64,000 bases of DNA from Homalodisca vitripennis (GCF_021130785.1 NC_060207.1:190362001-190426000); one strand, 5' to 3'; shown: positions 1 through 12,499, counted from the first letter of the stretch. Notes: generated from the sequence alone by a model not told the origin. Translations and numbers: made by a program.

Positions 1-792
1 TTATAAGAACACTATGGATGTAAACTTCAAAAATCTTTACTCCCTTATTTTTTGTGGAAGATTTATAGGACATATCTCATTTTAAACATACATTTAATAC
101 GCATCCAAGCTATTTTTAATTTTTAATGGCTATCGAAAAGATATGTTACACTTTTTCACACTTCATCGTTCAAATATTCAATGTTATACACTTTACGAAA
201 ATACGCATAAGGCGTATGGATGAAAATATCGATACATTATCCATATCTATATGACAGAACATAAGAGACTAAAAGTTTATGGAGTTGAAAACTGTTACTA
301 TGGGGCAAAACTCATGGTTGCTACAGCCCCTCAAAATAGAGTATAAATGATATTTATATTCAATTTAATGTTTTGAGAAAAACAATGAGTATAAAAGATA
401 TGATGTTATGAAATAAATTAGATTTTATTGAATAAAAAACAAATTTACGTTATTAATGTTAACAGTCTATTTTTAATAAAACTCGAGCGAGGTAAATCGC
501 TTAACAATACATGTTAAAAATCAATGTAGAATCTGCTTGAAAAACTAAATCTGTTTGTGTTATTCACGATATAAAAGTCGTATTTTCTTGCAAAATAATA
601 AATCACAGTTACAATTTAAGTCATGTTGTTTGGACGGCATTAAAATAATGAATAACATAGAATTAGCCCTAATTCTCGTCACCACAAATCATGGTCATTT
701 TTTATGGTTGCATAATTTATGAAACATTTTCTATAACATTTAAATTGATCTAATAGCATACATCGGAATCACCCTGGAATGATATACATATA

Positions 793-794
<2 letters not shown>
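1..794. other. AT-rich sequence, no gene seen
   Basis: No open frame of useful length, no splice-flanked coding segment and no clear repeat structure was seen here. It ends at a long TA run. Confidence 0.6.

Positions 795-868
<74 letters not shown>
795..868. repeat. (TA)n microsatellite
   Basis: An almost pure TA dinucleotide run of about 74 bases. The sequence just after it (CTACTTTTGGGG, then GGATGTCTATA some 25 bases on) resembles the sequence after the TA run at 8937-8956. The TA run is therefore probably part of a dispersed element rather than an isolated slippage product. Confidence 0.95.
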
Positions 869-870
<2 letters not shown>

Positions 871-1231
871 ACTTTTGGGGTCCAAGTCTAAACTCAGTCC
901 ATCTGTTGCAACGTGGATGTCTATAAAAGAGCCATTCGGACTCATATTTGATCGATGTAATGTCTTTGTAGATCTTTAGAAAGGATTTTAAATAACCAGA
1001 CACAAATGACCTTTCTCCATGTTTCACTTTCGCATTATTACGATGCGTAGTTGAAAACCTGAGTGGTGTTTATTGTCGGCTAACGACTTTGTATCGTCTG
1101 CTGCTGTTTGGTCGACACTTTTGTTTTGAATTGTTTGTTTAGGACTAGATACAGATTTATTATGAACGTTTAGTAGTCAGCAAATAAACACATGGTTATT
1201 TGTTGACCAATGTGCTTCACTTTGAACTGAA

Positions 1232-1871
1232 ATGGCATCAACGCGCCGAGGCGGCAGCGATGCAATTGTTTTGCAAGATGAAGGCATTGAGGTTTTGATA
1301 GTGACGATGATGATATTGATCCTGTTTTTCCTATTTCTGAGGACGAAAGTGCAGTGAGTGATGGTGATTTAGATAGTAACAAGGTTGAAGAACAACTTTC
1401 AGCACCAGGTAAGGTTAGGCCTAGGTCTAGATTACAATATGTAAATAGGTTCAGACAGTATATTTTTTCTATGTTCATTTTTAATTTTATATACAGTTCA
1501 ATAAGCCATTGTTATAGGATCAGTTTATTTATTTTTACTCTCGTACTGATATAATATTCAGTTTTGAAGTTTTGAACCCAAGTAATTTAAGTAACTTCAA
1601 GTAACTTAATTTGATAAAAAAGCGCACCAACTAATCCACTTCTACAATTGACCATTTTAATTATTACTAAATACTTTTATAATATAAAGTGTGGCTATTT
1701 TACTGAATCAAATACGCTGTATGTATATAGTACAATATACATTTTAATTTTCAAATTATATGTTTCCTAAGCCATGAACTTAATTTTCAAGGTATTAAGA
1801 ACACGGCTAATACTTTTGATCGCTACTTCCTGACAGTTTTGACTCAGAAGGAATTAAATTATGCAATATAA
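1232..1871 (+). pseudogene. decayed two-exon gene fragment, possibly transposase N-terminus
   Basis: An ATG at 1232 opens a frame starting MASTRRGGSDAIVLQDEGIE. Near 1294 the frame has to shift by one base to continue into an acidic stretch (FDSDDDDIDPVFPISEDES) that runs to 1408. There a strong donor, CAG|GTAAGG, follows. An acceptor TTTCAAG lies at 1785-1791. Joining 1408 to 1792 keeps the phase and continues for about 26 residues ending FDRYFLTVLTQKELNYAI before a TAA at 1869-1871. An acidic, Ser/Asp-rich N-terminus followed by Phe/Tyr-rich sequence resembles piggyBac-type transposases, but this is resemblance only. I see no catalytic domain downstream, and the satellite array begins 360 bases later. 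Most likely a broken element or retained gene fragment. Confidence 0.4.
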
Positions 1872-2227
1872 CTAGGACAAAATGTATTTTTACTTTATTT
1901 TAAAAATTAAAAACAATGAATAAATATTTAATTTTATATTTATTAACTTTTAACAAAGGTACAGTTTTCTTCCATGAAAACGTTTTATTACAATTTATTG
2001 GTTTTTAGAAATATATGCATAAGGAAAATTGAAATATAGGCACATTCACATGAAATTAATTGGACCTGGTGAGCGAACCGAGGGGGGGGCGGAAACAAAT
2101 GGAAACCGAAAGGATATAAGCAAATATATACAATAGGAAATCGATTGTGGCTTTGAGATAGTTTATATCGGTGGTTAGACGCACTGATTATATAAGTTAA
2201 CAATTTTTAAACATCCTTATAACAGGA
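1872..2227. other. spacer before satellite, no gene seen
   Basis: AT-rich spacer with a G run (GGGGGGG near 2080). The minus-strand open frame across it (1988-2203) shows no domain and is probably chance. Confidence 0.5.
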
Positions 2228-4425
2228 AAACAGTTTCTGTGTCCGACATTCACAACACGTCCATCTCGTTTCTAGTACTACGTGCTTGGAGAACTTGGTC
2301 ATTACACTCAACTTATATCTTCTCCTCCGCACCTAGTGGTTACTCGGACTGCATTCATGGGGTAATAAGTTATACCCTAGACTGACATTGAAGTAAACAT
2401 TATCTGTGACCTGCATTCCTACCACGTCCGTTTCGTTTTTTATGCTACGTGCTTGTGAACGTGGCCAATACACTACGCTTGATTCTCTATTCTGCCCCTA
2501 GTGATTACTCGAAATCCACTCATGAGGAAATAAGGTATATCCTAGACTGACATTTAACTAAATATTATCTGTGACCTACATTCCTACCACGTCTGGTTAA
2601 TTTTTTATACTACGTGCTTGTGAACTTTGTCAATACACTCAGCTTGATCCTGTATTCCGCACCTAGTGGTAACTCCACTAGCAGCAGCATGTATGAGGTA
2701 ATGATTTATATCCTATACTGACATTGAACAAAATAGTTTCTGTGACCTACATTCCTATACGTCTGTTTAGTTTTTTATACTACGTGCTTGTGAACTTGGT
2801 CAATACACTCAGCTTGATCCTGTATTCCGCACCTAGTGGTAACTCCACTAGCAGCAGCATGTATGAGGTAATGATTTATATCCAATATCGACATTGAACA
2901 AAATAGTTTCTGTGACCTACATTCCTGTACGTCTGTTTAGTTTTTTTAAACTACGTGCTTGTGAACTTGGTCAATACACTCAGCTTGATCCTGTATTCCG
3001 CGCCTAGTGGTAACTCCACTAGCAGCAGCATTCATGAGGTAATGATTTATATCCTATACTGACATTGAACAAAATAGTTTCTGTGACCTACATTCCTGTA
3101 CGTCTGTTTAGTTTTTTAAACTACGTGCTTGTGAACTTGGTCAATACACTCAGCTTGATCCTGTATTCCGCACCTAGTGGTAACTCCACTAGCAGCAGCA
3201 TTCATGAGGTAATGATTTATATCCTATACTGACATTGAACAAAATAGTTTCTGTGACCTACATTCCTATACGTCTGTTTAGTTTTTTATACTACGTGCTT
3301 GTGAACTTGGTCAATACACTCAGCTTGATCCTGTATTCCGCGCCTAGTGGTAACTCCACTAGCAGCATCATGTCATGAGGTAATGATTTATATCCTATAC
3401 TGACATTGAGCAAAATAGTTTCTGAGACCTACATTCCTATACGTCTGTTTAGTTTTTTATACTACGTGCTTGTGAACTTGGTCAATACACTCAGCTTGAT
3501 CCTGTATTCCGCGCCTAGTGGTAACTCCACTAGCAGCAGCATGTATGAGGTAATGATTTATATCCTATACTGACATTGAGCAAAATAGTTTCTGAGGACC
3601 TACATTCCAACCACGTCTGTTTAGTTTTTTATACTACGTGCCTTGTGAACTTGGTCAATACACTCAGCTTGATCCTGTATTCCGCGCCTAGTGGTAACAC
3701 TAGCAGCAGCTGCGACATTCCGGCCTACACCTACAATCAGCTTGATCCTGTATTCCGCGCCTAGTGGTAACTCCACTAGCAGCAGCATGTATGAGGTAAT
3801 GATTTATATCCTATATCGACATTGAACAAAATAGTTTCTGTGACCTACATTCCTGTACGTCTGTTTAGTTTTTTAAACTACGTGCCTGTGAACTTGGTCA
3901 ATACACTCAGCTTGATCCTGTATTCCGCGCCTAGTGGTAACTCCACTAGCAGCAGCATTCATGAGGTAATGATTTATATCCTATACTGACATTGAACAAA
4001 ATAGTTTCTGTGACCTACATTCCTATACGTCTGTTTAGTGTTTTTAAACTACGTGTTTGTGAACTTGGTCAATACACTCAGCTTGATCCTGTATTCCGCG
4101 CCTAGTGGTAACTCCACTAGCAGCATTATTCATGAGGTAATGATTTATATCCTATACTGACATTGAGCAAAATAGTTTCTGAGACCTACATTCCAACCAC
4201 GTCTGTTTAGTTTTTTATACTGCGTGCTTGTGAACTTTGTCAATACACTCAGCTTGATCCTGTATTCCGCACCTAGTGGTAACTCCACTAGCAGCTTTCA
4301 TGAGGTAATGATTTATATCCTATACTAACATTGAACAAGACTGTTTCTGTGGCCTACATTCCTGCCACGTCCGTGTTGTTTCTTGTGCTACGTGCTTGGT
4401 GAAGTTGGTCACCGCACGTTTTTTA
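2228..4425. repeat. satellite array, monomer about 170 bp, about 13 copies
   Basis: The landmark TGTGACCTAC (with variants) recurs at about 2238, 2405, 2570, 2741, 2911, 3082, 3252, 3422, 3592, 3839, 4009, 4180 and 4349. The steps are 165-171 bases, with one step of 247. The long step is caused by a partial internal duplication at about 3690-3775 that repeats the CAGCTTGATCCTGTATTCCG segment. Each monomer carries a 7-bp inverted repeat, CTAGTGG-TAACT-CCACTAG. Central monomers are almost identical while the first two and the last have diverged. That is the usual pattern of satellite homogenisation by unequal exchange. Small open frames inside are accidental. Confidence 0.97.
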
Positions 4426-4435
4426 TCTCCATGTA

Positions 4436-5184
4436 CGTGATATTTTATTCAGAAAGTTTTACAATTTTATTTATTCATCATAAAATAAATTGTGTAAAAT
4501 CACAGTAGATGTGTGAATTTATGAAAGCAACTCTACACTAGTTTTTTAATATAAAGTTTTAACTCCAATTAATTTTTTCTTCCAAAAATCCCTTGTTTTA
4601 TCTTCACCAAAGAGTAAATAATATGTAAACCCTAGTAAATGTTTGTATAGTCCATAGGTCCCAAAATCATGAAATATATATTTGACTCAAATATTAGTCT
4701 ATCAAAGCCAAATAATATGTATCCATCACCTAAACTTAACTCTTCATAACGATTGACTAATGAATATCAATACGTCACACTTAAATATTGAATATTAAAT
4801 ATCAGTTATTCAAAATATTGTCAGTTGAATATCATGTGAGCAAAATAATATTTTCATTGTAATGAATTCTTCTTCAATTGCTATGAAACTACTCAGGTCT
4901 GTGTATATTTATAAAAGGCAAAACCCTCATCAACTCACTAACACACTAATCATTAATTCTTCAACTTCCCGATATTACAGAAAGTTTACATTTGATACAT
5001 GTATGACATGTATGTATGAAGTGAAACTAAATCAGTTTATAAACATAAAACTCCCATAGGGGCCGAAATGGGATTGTAAACCTTAGAAGAACTAGCCCTA
5101 TACTATTTTTTTTAATTTCTCCATTTCCTAGGACTATACAATATTTTACAGCTTATTTAATTCCTAGTCCTAGAAAGATGAAAT
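4436..5184. other. AT-rich sequence, no gene seen
   Basis: Nothing coding or structural could be supported. The + open frame at 4862-5059 has no recognisable composition or motif. Confidence 0.5.
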
Positions 5185-5216
5185 TCTACGTATATATGTA
5201 TACATATATACGTAGA
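5185..5216. repeat. 32-bp perfect palindrome
   Basis: The half CTACGTATATATGTA is followed immediately by its exact reverse complement (5186-5215). One more T/A pair outside makes 32 bases with no spacer. It could extrude as a cruciform, or mark the tip of a former element. No function can be assigned. Confidence 0.95.
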
Positions 5217-5271
5217 CATAAAAATAAAAGCATTTTCATAAAGATCAAACATCTATACAGTTGCGGATCAC

Positions 5272-5290
5272 TGACGAGCTGGGCTCGTCA
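5272..5290. repeat. 8-bp-arm hairpin TGACGAGC-TGG-GCTCGTCA
   Basis: A perfect inverted repeat with a 3-base loop opens a GC-rich stretch (5270-5335) that stands out from the AT-rich surroundings. There is no T-run after it that would suggest Pol III termination. Confidence 0.85.
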
Positions 5291-5818
5291 CGCAGCGGCC
5301 GGGCCTAACGGCACGATAACGAGCTTAGGTCGCAAAAGAGGTCTGCTTTTAATTTTCCCTCCAAATAGTTCTAGTAATGTCTGATAGATTGGGCGATCGT
5401 CTTCACTTGCCAACTAAGAGTGTTTAGCAACGGTCTACATTCAGAGTTTTCAACAGTCTTATAAATATCCTATAGATCGCAGTTGTATGTGGAAGTTGAA
5501 AAATCATTCATACGAGTTTACTCTCTGGTTTTTAGCTCTTCTGATTGGTTGTTTTCCTCAGCTGTTATAATAGTAACTATATAGTATCGCATTTTATGGT
5601 ATAATTTTCGTGTTATAATATGAGCTGATCGAAATGGAAAACTTACGATCGTCTGGACTTGATCGATATTTATTAGATATATTTATTACAATAGTTCACA
5701 AACAATATATTGTATTTAACTATTTGGTTTTGTAGAACATAGATGGAGATATTTTTATAAACCGGAATCCAGTTCAACGTAGATATGAATTTAGTATACA
5801 ATAGCGAGCGATATGATG

Positions 5819-5846
5819 TGGCGCACCAGCTGGTGCACGCGCGCCA
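5819..5846. repeat. nested palindrome in a GC-rich patch
   Basis: GCACCAGCTGGTGC (5823-5836) is a perfect 14-bp palindrome. It is flanked by a second inverted pair, TGGCGC (5819-5824) and GCGCCA (5841-5846). It includes a CAGCTG E-box-like core. Role unknown. Confidence 0.85.
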
Positions 5847-7151
5847 AAACAATATGACCCGCAATGGTTTAAAATAGGATTAGAATCCTTGAAATAACGA
5901 TACATTAATTTTTTCAACTTTCTATATCCTTGACAAATAAAATAGATCCATACGGACGCCATAACGTATTAAAATGAAAAATAAAGCACTTTCATAAAGA
6001 TAAAACACCTGTAAGGCTTTATAAAGGGTTACAACTCCTATAATTGAATATCGAGAATTATGAATTTACATTAATATGTGTTAAAATCTGTGCACAAAAT
6101 GTATAGTAAATGTTATTAATAGTCTTGAAAGTGACCTATTGCGGTTCGATGTTGTTTACGCGTGAGGCAAAGCCGAGCGTAGAAAATGCTTTCGAGCCCT
6201 ACAATTTCTAAAAATTCGAGACGATTATTGATATATATATTTCCATCACGATAGAAAAAAAGCAATAGAAACTGAAAGATTATCTGACATTGCATAATCT
6301 GGACAAAGGACTGTCAAAAGAAATAAAGGAGTCACACAGATAAATTTAAATTTTTACTATACATGCTTTTTCTCATTATAAAAAAATAAGTAGAGAAAAT
6401 TTAGGAGAGGTGCAATCTTGATTTACAACCAAGAGTTGAAATCTATTCTCTTCGTCACGTAAGAAAACAATAAATATGCATGTAATTAAAAGTAAAAACT
6501 TGAGCGCCAATGGACTACCACTAAAAAAGAAATAAAAAAAGAAAAAATTAAACATACCCAGGATCCAAGTCACGAGCACGAGAAGTCAAGAACACAAACA
6601 CATGTTATAACGTGACTGCCTGAAAGAATAGGTCTCTCAAAACGGTACCCACACATTTGCTCCACTTTTTGAAAGGTAAGTTGGAGTTGGGAAGGAGTAA
6701 AAAGATTAGTTGAAACCATTATTTTCCAATTAATTGCTTTGTTATAATTTTCGTTTTATCTTTGTATAGATTTGAGACTTATTTTACACTATATTTATTG
6801 ACCTAAGTTATTATGGAAAATAGTCTGTAAAATGAGTAACCCTTGGAATAAAATTCCTTTTTATTAATTCATTAAAAACATCCTAGACCAATGGGCCTAA
6901 GTTTATACGAAAGGTTTTGAGAGGAAACTTTGAAAAGTGCTCTTAGGATGCACTAAAAGGGGATTTCGTGAAGTTTAACCCCTAAAACATAAAGTTTTTA
7001 TGAAGAAAATTCAAACTGTATATCAGAAACCAACAATTCTAAGGCGCTATGATTTAGTGGCCAAATATAAATCTATAAAAGCTGGTTTAGTCATTTTCCT
7101 AACAAAAAAGTAATAAATACTAACAGTTATTGACAACTTTACATGCATTTC
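5847..7151. other. AT-rich sequence, no gene seen
   Basis: No supported gene. A 37-base segment at 5967-6003 (AATAAAGCACTTTCATAAAG core) is an imperfect direct copy of 5220-5257 (AATAAAAGCATTTTCATAAAG region). These two may flank a former insertion of about 700 bp. Confidence 0.4.
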
Positions 7152-7190
7152 TGTAGTTTTACAACTTAAAATAAAAGTTGTAAAACTACA
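7152..7190. repeat. perfect 16-bp-arm hairpin with 7-base loop
   Basis: The left arm TGTAGTTTTACAACTT (7152-7167) and right arm AAGTTGTAAAACTACA (7175-7190) are exact reverse complements around an A-rich loop. The hairpin is too short for a typical miRNA precursor. Confidence 0.95.
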
Positions 7191-7194
7191 CTTC

Positions 7195-7310
7195 TCGTTC
7201 GAATGAATTATATTTTCGACGCCAATGTTGCGTTTACCTTCTTACCACAATCAAGAAAATAATATGTTATAAAGGTGTGTATTTATGGCCATTACAATGT
7301 ACTCCGGTTT
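7195..7310 (-). repeat. inverted copy of the module at 16.4-16.5 kb
   Basis: Read on the minus strand, this segment matches 16,390-16,500. Shared features are GGCCATAAATA, TTTTCTTGATT(G/A)TGG, AACATTGG(C/T)GTCG and the TATAATTCA(T/C)TCGAAC region. It is one module of the dispersed repeat set. Confidence 0.75.
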
Positions 7311-8936
7311 CAGTATTTTCTTTGTTTCATAGTTAATTTGCCTTGTTTCACGGAAGATATATATCACAGATTTTTGAAGCCTGCTTCTGTCTAAAGGGTT
7401 TTAAAGCAGAGTTTAAAATATGTATTGTGAAAGGCAAATAGTAACTTTATCTTTTACATATGATCATATCTAAAAGATAAAAGACAAAGTATTTGTTTAA
7501 CATGTACAGTAATTTAAAAGTATATTAACAACGGCACTATTTACGCGTTTGTTTCTTAATAAACTGAACAAAATTTTTAATATTTCAGAACATTTATAGC
7601 TGGAATTGATAAGTTAGTCCAAAAAGCACAGTCTAGGGGACTTTCATCTAGCAAAGTTCTTACTGACTACCGGTACTTCAAAGGGAGTCTTTGGAAGTGA
7701 AATTCTGATCATATATGTTTTAGGCCATTTTCTAAGGTAGATTTCTAAGGTACAGTACGTCCCTAATCGCTGAAATCTAAAAACGGCGTGATAACTAATG
7801 GTTACTCCTTAGAGAATTTACACACTACAAATCTAAGCACATTGAAAATAGTGGTTATTTAATTCAACATATGGTTGTGCTGTTATAACACAATTTTTTA
7901 CGCTGAACAATTGATTAAAATTGACATTTAAATTAATATATCACAATTTTTTAGAGACCAAGATGAAATTTTTCGTTACTTTATAGACCAGTGGGGCATA
8001 GCTTGAGGAGACTTTCTAAATAAGAAAATATTCATTCCAGGAACCGCAAGAATGCCCATGTAAAATTTCAGGACAATGGTTAAATAGTTGTAACTATTTA
8101 TTCCAAAGCATTCCAATTACAATTAGAACTGTTTTTATTAATTATCATATTGTTACGTTTGAATTTTGCCACAATAATTATAAGTTAATCGTTTTTATTA
8201 ATTATAATTATAATAATTATAATTAATATTTCAATAATAAAATTTTTGTATTTTTTTGTTTGAATATTTATAAAAGCTTCCAATATTAAATAAATATTAA
8301 CGCAGGGCTATATTTGTTATTGAATTTCACACAGTAAGTGGAGTTCCTGTTTTAAATGGTTACCATGCTACGAAAATGTCCATGTAACGTGATTGTGCAT
8401 GGTTCCCAGGATGTCAGAAAACTGTTTTTAATTTTTAATGTGCACAAAATACTTTATATATTAAATAAAAACATTAGTTTTACATGCGAGACCTTGGAAG
8501 CATATCTGTAGTTCTGCATCTGTATAGTACACGTATCTTCAGAAATATTAAATTTTAAGACTAAAACTAAAATGAAAATAACGTTATGAAGAATATTTCA
8601 AATAAGAAGAAGGTTATAATAATGCCACCTTTGTAGAAGTTTGTGAAGTATGAATATTGGAAACTATATTACTCTAGACCTTCCTTCTCTTTCATGAAAT
8701 TTATATTTTACTGAATTTCTCATTCTATTAAAATAGCAGTACTTGTAACAAATTAATCCTTGAAGACATGTCATGCACGAAGAATTTTAATTGATAGACG
8801 CATACAATATTGATCATAATAAGATTATTTCTATGAATGAACAAATTCCTTATTAAATAATACTTATTTTACATTCACCGTAATTAAAAAATATCGGTAT
8901 TATACAGAGTCCCCCACTCTATTAACTTTCTGATAA
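7311..8936. other. AT-rich sequence, no gene seen
   Basis: No coding segment is supported. A near-palindromic run of AATTATAATTA units sits at 8197-8227. Confidence 0.5.
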
Positions 8937-8956
8937 ATATATATATATATATATAT
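8937..8956. repeat. short (TA)n run
   Basis: About 20 bases of TA, followed by ACTTTTGGGGATGTCTATATA. This resembles the flank of the TA run at 795-868. Confidence 0.9.
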
Positions 8957-9109
8957 GAAACAATTTACTTTTGGGGATGTCTATATAACCAACTGAGGAG
9001 TTTTTTATGTATGAAAATTATTTATCCCCCTAAAAAAATTAGGTAGTGATAAATAAACTTTATTAAACACTGATGGCCAAAACTTTATTTGCTAAAAAGA
9101 GAAGCTATA

Positions 9110-9480
9110 GATTCTAGAAGATCCGGTGATAAAACGAAAATGAGATAATGTCATTTACTGGGCAATATACAACGATTGGGATTTTACAGTCAAACGAGAA
9201 TCCTGTGTTATTCCGCACCATAAATTAGCAAGCTCGGATCGCTTTTATCAGAGGTACTCCAAACATTTGTCTCGGTCTAAAAATGTTATTGCCTTTCTTA
9301 AGAATAAACCAAATGTTTATTTACTCATATTAAAAATCATTTCTTAAGTTTGTAACATAATTCCAACAGAAAGGCAAATGAGTGTAAACGCTTTACTTGT
9401 GTAGGAGGTACATGATTTTAGACACTTTAATACATGATATTATTAGTATTTTACCACTGGTAAAATTCAATTAGTTTGTC
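9110..9480 (+). repeat. dispersed repeat module M3, copy 1
   Basis: Closely matches 19,300-19,640 and, inverted, 54,115-54,375. The best conserved part includes GTGTTATTCCGCACCATAAA and CAAGCTCGGATC followed by TTTTATCAGAGGTACTCCAA. It is non-coding and part of the large mosaic repeat. Confidence 0.9.
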
Positions 9481-9814
9481 TGAAACTCTCAATGGACAAA
9501 AAAAGTTAATTGTTTAATATTATTAACAGTTATGCATCTCGTTTTTAGCTGAATATGGTTTTGAATAACAATTCCCACATTCGCATTAAACTAGTAATTT
9601 ATTTTACTTGAAGGCCTCAAGTATTAAACTTCGAAATCTATTAAACAAATTTAGTATCAACTATTTAACAAAACAAGTTTTAAAATGTCTAATATTGTTA
9701 ATTTTAGAAATTCACGTTTAATCAACAAATTCTACGTAAGCCTTTAGAATAGTTTGTCTCTTTGTCTGTAGTTAAAGACGGGTCGATAATGATGCAACAC
9801 CTTTAACCCTCTTC

Positions 9815-9818
<4 letters not shown>

Positions 9819-9875
<57 letters not shown>
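9819..9875. repeat. (TA)n microsatellite
   Basis: A pure TA run of about 57 bases. Confidence 0.95.
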
Positions 9876-9877
<2 letters not shown>

Positions 9878-10532
9878 TGTATATCCATTCTCATTGTTAT
9901 GTCTCCCACGCTATATATTGCCAACACTATGATTAAACAAGCTAGCATCATTATTGGTTAAAGCAATATACAACGAAACCCATCTATATTTTCTATTTAT
10001 AGAGTAAGAAATAGAATTCATTACTATACTAGTATGCAAGACCATGTATTCCTAATATTATTTTCAGACCTTTGGAGCACTATACTTACCGAATCGTATA
10101 GGAATATGTTTCAACCCAATGTTCAATCCAGAAAGCATAAGGCAGTGAATTTTTGTGTATATACTTTGATATTGTTAGGTTATCGAATAATACATACAGA
10201 CTAGCGTGTTTAATTCAGTCCCAAAATTAAGAAATAATTCTTTTACTAGCGATTTCTACACTGTAAATAAGAAATTAAGTTGAATTCGTGTGGTGTTAAA
10301 AGTGTGATGTGAGTAAAGTTATGCTCATCGTGTAATTGATGTTTTGAAATGAAAATAAAATGTGTAGTATTATTCATGTTGTTTCTGCAACACATCAGTT
10401 GGAGAAACAGATGTTTTAATAATACTGTACATCCACTTCATCAAGTGGATTGTAAACCTAGTGTGATAGAGATCTGCATGATAACAATGTTATTTAAATG
10501 GAACAAACAAACAAATAAGTTACGTCAAAACA
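9876..10532. other. AT-rich sequence, no gene seen
   Basis: No supported feature. The 65-codon + frame at 10,349-10,546 begins with hydrophobic residues but has no other support. Confidence 0.5.
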
Positions 10533-10925
10533 AGAATGCCGGTTAAACGGACATGTTGTTTTATACCGATCGGTTGATATAGCTCGCAGTTATTAGTTTC
10601 CAGAAATAAATAAAAAAAAGGTATTTCATGTTTTATAGTGTAAATAATTTTACAACTACATTTCACTACCCTGCTCTTTTATAAACTAATGTTAGAAGAT
10701 GCTTAAACCCTTATGGTAGTAAAAAAAATTTAAAAGAAGAATGCAGGTCAAACGGACATAATGTTTTATACCGATCAGTTGATATAGCTAGTAGTTATTC
10801 GTTTCCAGGTATGTCATGTCATGTTTTATAACGTAAAAATTGTATATTTACATGTCTATGCCCTGCTCTTTTTATACACCTTTTTAAAACATGCTTCAAC
10901 TCTAATGGCATTTTAAAAATTTGGC
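10533..10925 (+). repeat. imperfect tandem duplication, unit about 200 bp
   Basis: The segment starting AAGAATGCCGGTTAAACGGACAT (10,533) is repeated, diverged, from 10,736 (AAGAATGCAGGTCAAACGGACAT). Both copies share TTTTATACCGATC(G/A)GTTGATATAGCT, GTTTCCAG and CCCTGCTCTTT in the same order. Confidence 0.85.
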
Positions 10926-11339
10926 ACATGAACTATGAGATAAAATCGTTACCATTAGTACGAATAGTTTTATAACATATAAAAGGACAAATCTCTGTAA
11001 AGAGATCCGAAACCGAATCTTAAACGTGCAATCGATATCTTTTTGTAGATAACTGTAAGAGAAGAAAAATAAGTCCAAGATAAAATAAGGTTGTTATGGT
11101 CAAAAAATATTTACACGATTTAAATTTTCTAGTCTTGGTCGAATGATTTACTGTGATAATTTTTTACACGTTTTACCACTGAACGTATGTGAAATTCTCT
11201 GTTCCGACGTCCTTTTTGTATAATAAAGCATGCAGTTTTGTCGTTTCTGTTGATTTGATGATGTTTTCAAACATTGAAAGAGAAATGCATAACTAATATA
11301 TAGGCTTGAAATTTTCTAGAAGGTTCATTTCCATAAATG

Positions 11340-11860
11340 CAGTTCACTTATGGTGCATGTCAATCCATATGATCAGTCTGAGCCTCATAAACATTTCTCC
11401 ATTGGTCTTACGGATATCCAGTGGTGGAAACGAGAAAATTACGGAATAAATCAATTTGTAAAATACAGAGTACAATCATATATAATTCTATAATGTAAAA
11501 TAATACCATATCCAGCAATCCGTAAGGTCTTTAAAAAAATCAAATGTAGACTGAAACTTTGCATGAACTTTCAAAGACAGTAGTGAGTTCTAAAAGGTGC
11601 ATATCCATCTATTCGATTTGTCTAAGCGTTGTTAAAACTTATCAGTCTGTAGACTGGCACATTATCTCTCTTAACGATGTGAACACTTTTCGTATTATTG
11701 CCAGATTGTCTGCCTGCAGGACATCTCAAGAATAAATGAGCTATAGACTCTGCTTGCAACTTGAGCGAATCCTGTTACGCAAATACGCAGTGTGGCGTAT
11801 TCCTAACTTGTTTATGAGACTTTAAATGTCTCAAACAGACCTGTATACTCAACTGTTTGA
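11340..11860 (+). repeat. dispersed repeat module M1, copy 1
   Basis: Related copies are at 33,190-33,350 and 41,160-41,500 (+), and at 59,520-59,880 and 62,690-62,840 (minus). The shared core is GACATCT(C)AAGAATAAATGAGCTATAGACT, preceded by a GTCTGTCTG-type run and followed by GCGTGCAA. No open frame is conserved between copies. Confidence 0.85.
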
Positions 11861-12499
11861 ATAAAGGTGAGTCTTGTGAAAAACTATGGTAGTTTACTAA
11901 TGTTACTGATACTTGGCAACGTAAATACCTAATTTTAATGAAATATTGACAAAATTGTTGATTTGTGACAAAATTCTTGTCTTACTCTTTGAGGGTCAGA
12001 TCTAAGAGTCTAAATATCGTACAATCTGAACTTTTACTTATGGTAAGGCAATGTAAAGATATAACACAAATGTCACTTATACTCGAAAACATGCAGCTCT
12101 GTAGTTTTTGTTGATTTTATCATTCTTTTAAACATTGAAAGATTAGCCTAATATCTCTATGTTATAAATTTGTTTTATTCTACAGTTTCTTATCATAACG
12201 ACAGCTAGCGTGTGGTTTAGGAATAAACACAAAACATACGTTAAGCAACTTGAAAATAAAAACCAAGCATTATTTACGGACAATGCGTCCATTACCATGG
12301 GACGTTTTTATCCTATTACCAAAATAAAATTCTAAAAAAGAGAAATATTTGAATAATTCATAATAAGGCGATAAAAAGTGTAAATATTAGTTAAAGATGA
12401 CCAGAATAAATCTCTTCTGAAAATAAAAAAAAACATCCCTCAAAACGTTCAAAGAACCAAACGTTCAACTTATTAATAGCTAAAAATATCAAAGTAATA

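Noticed and set aside
2228..4425. CRISPR array
   Set aside because: The repeat unit is about 170 bp without short repeats and unique spacers, and the context is eukaryotic.
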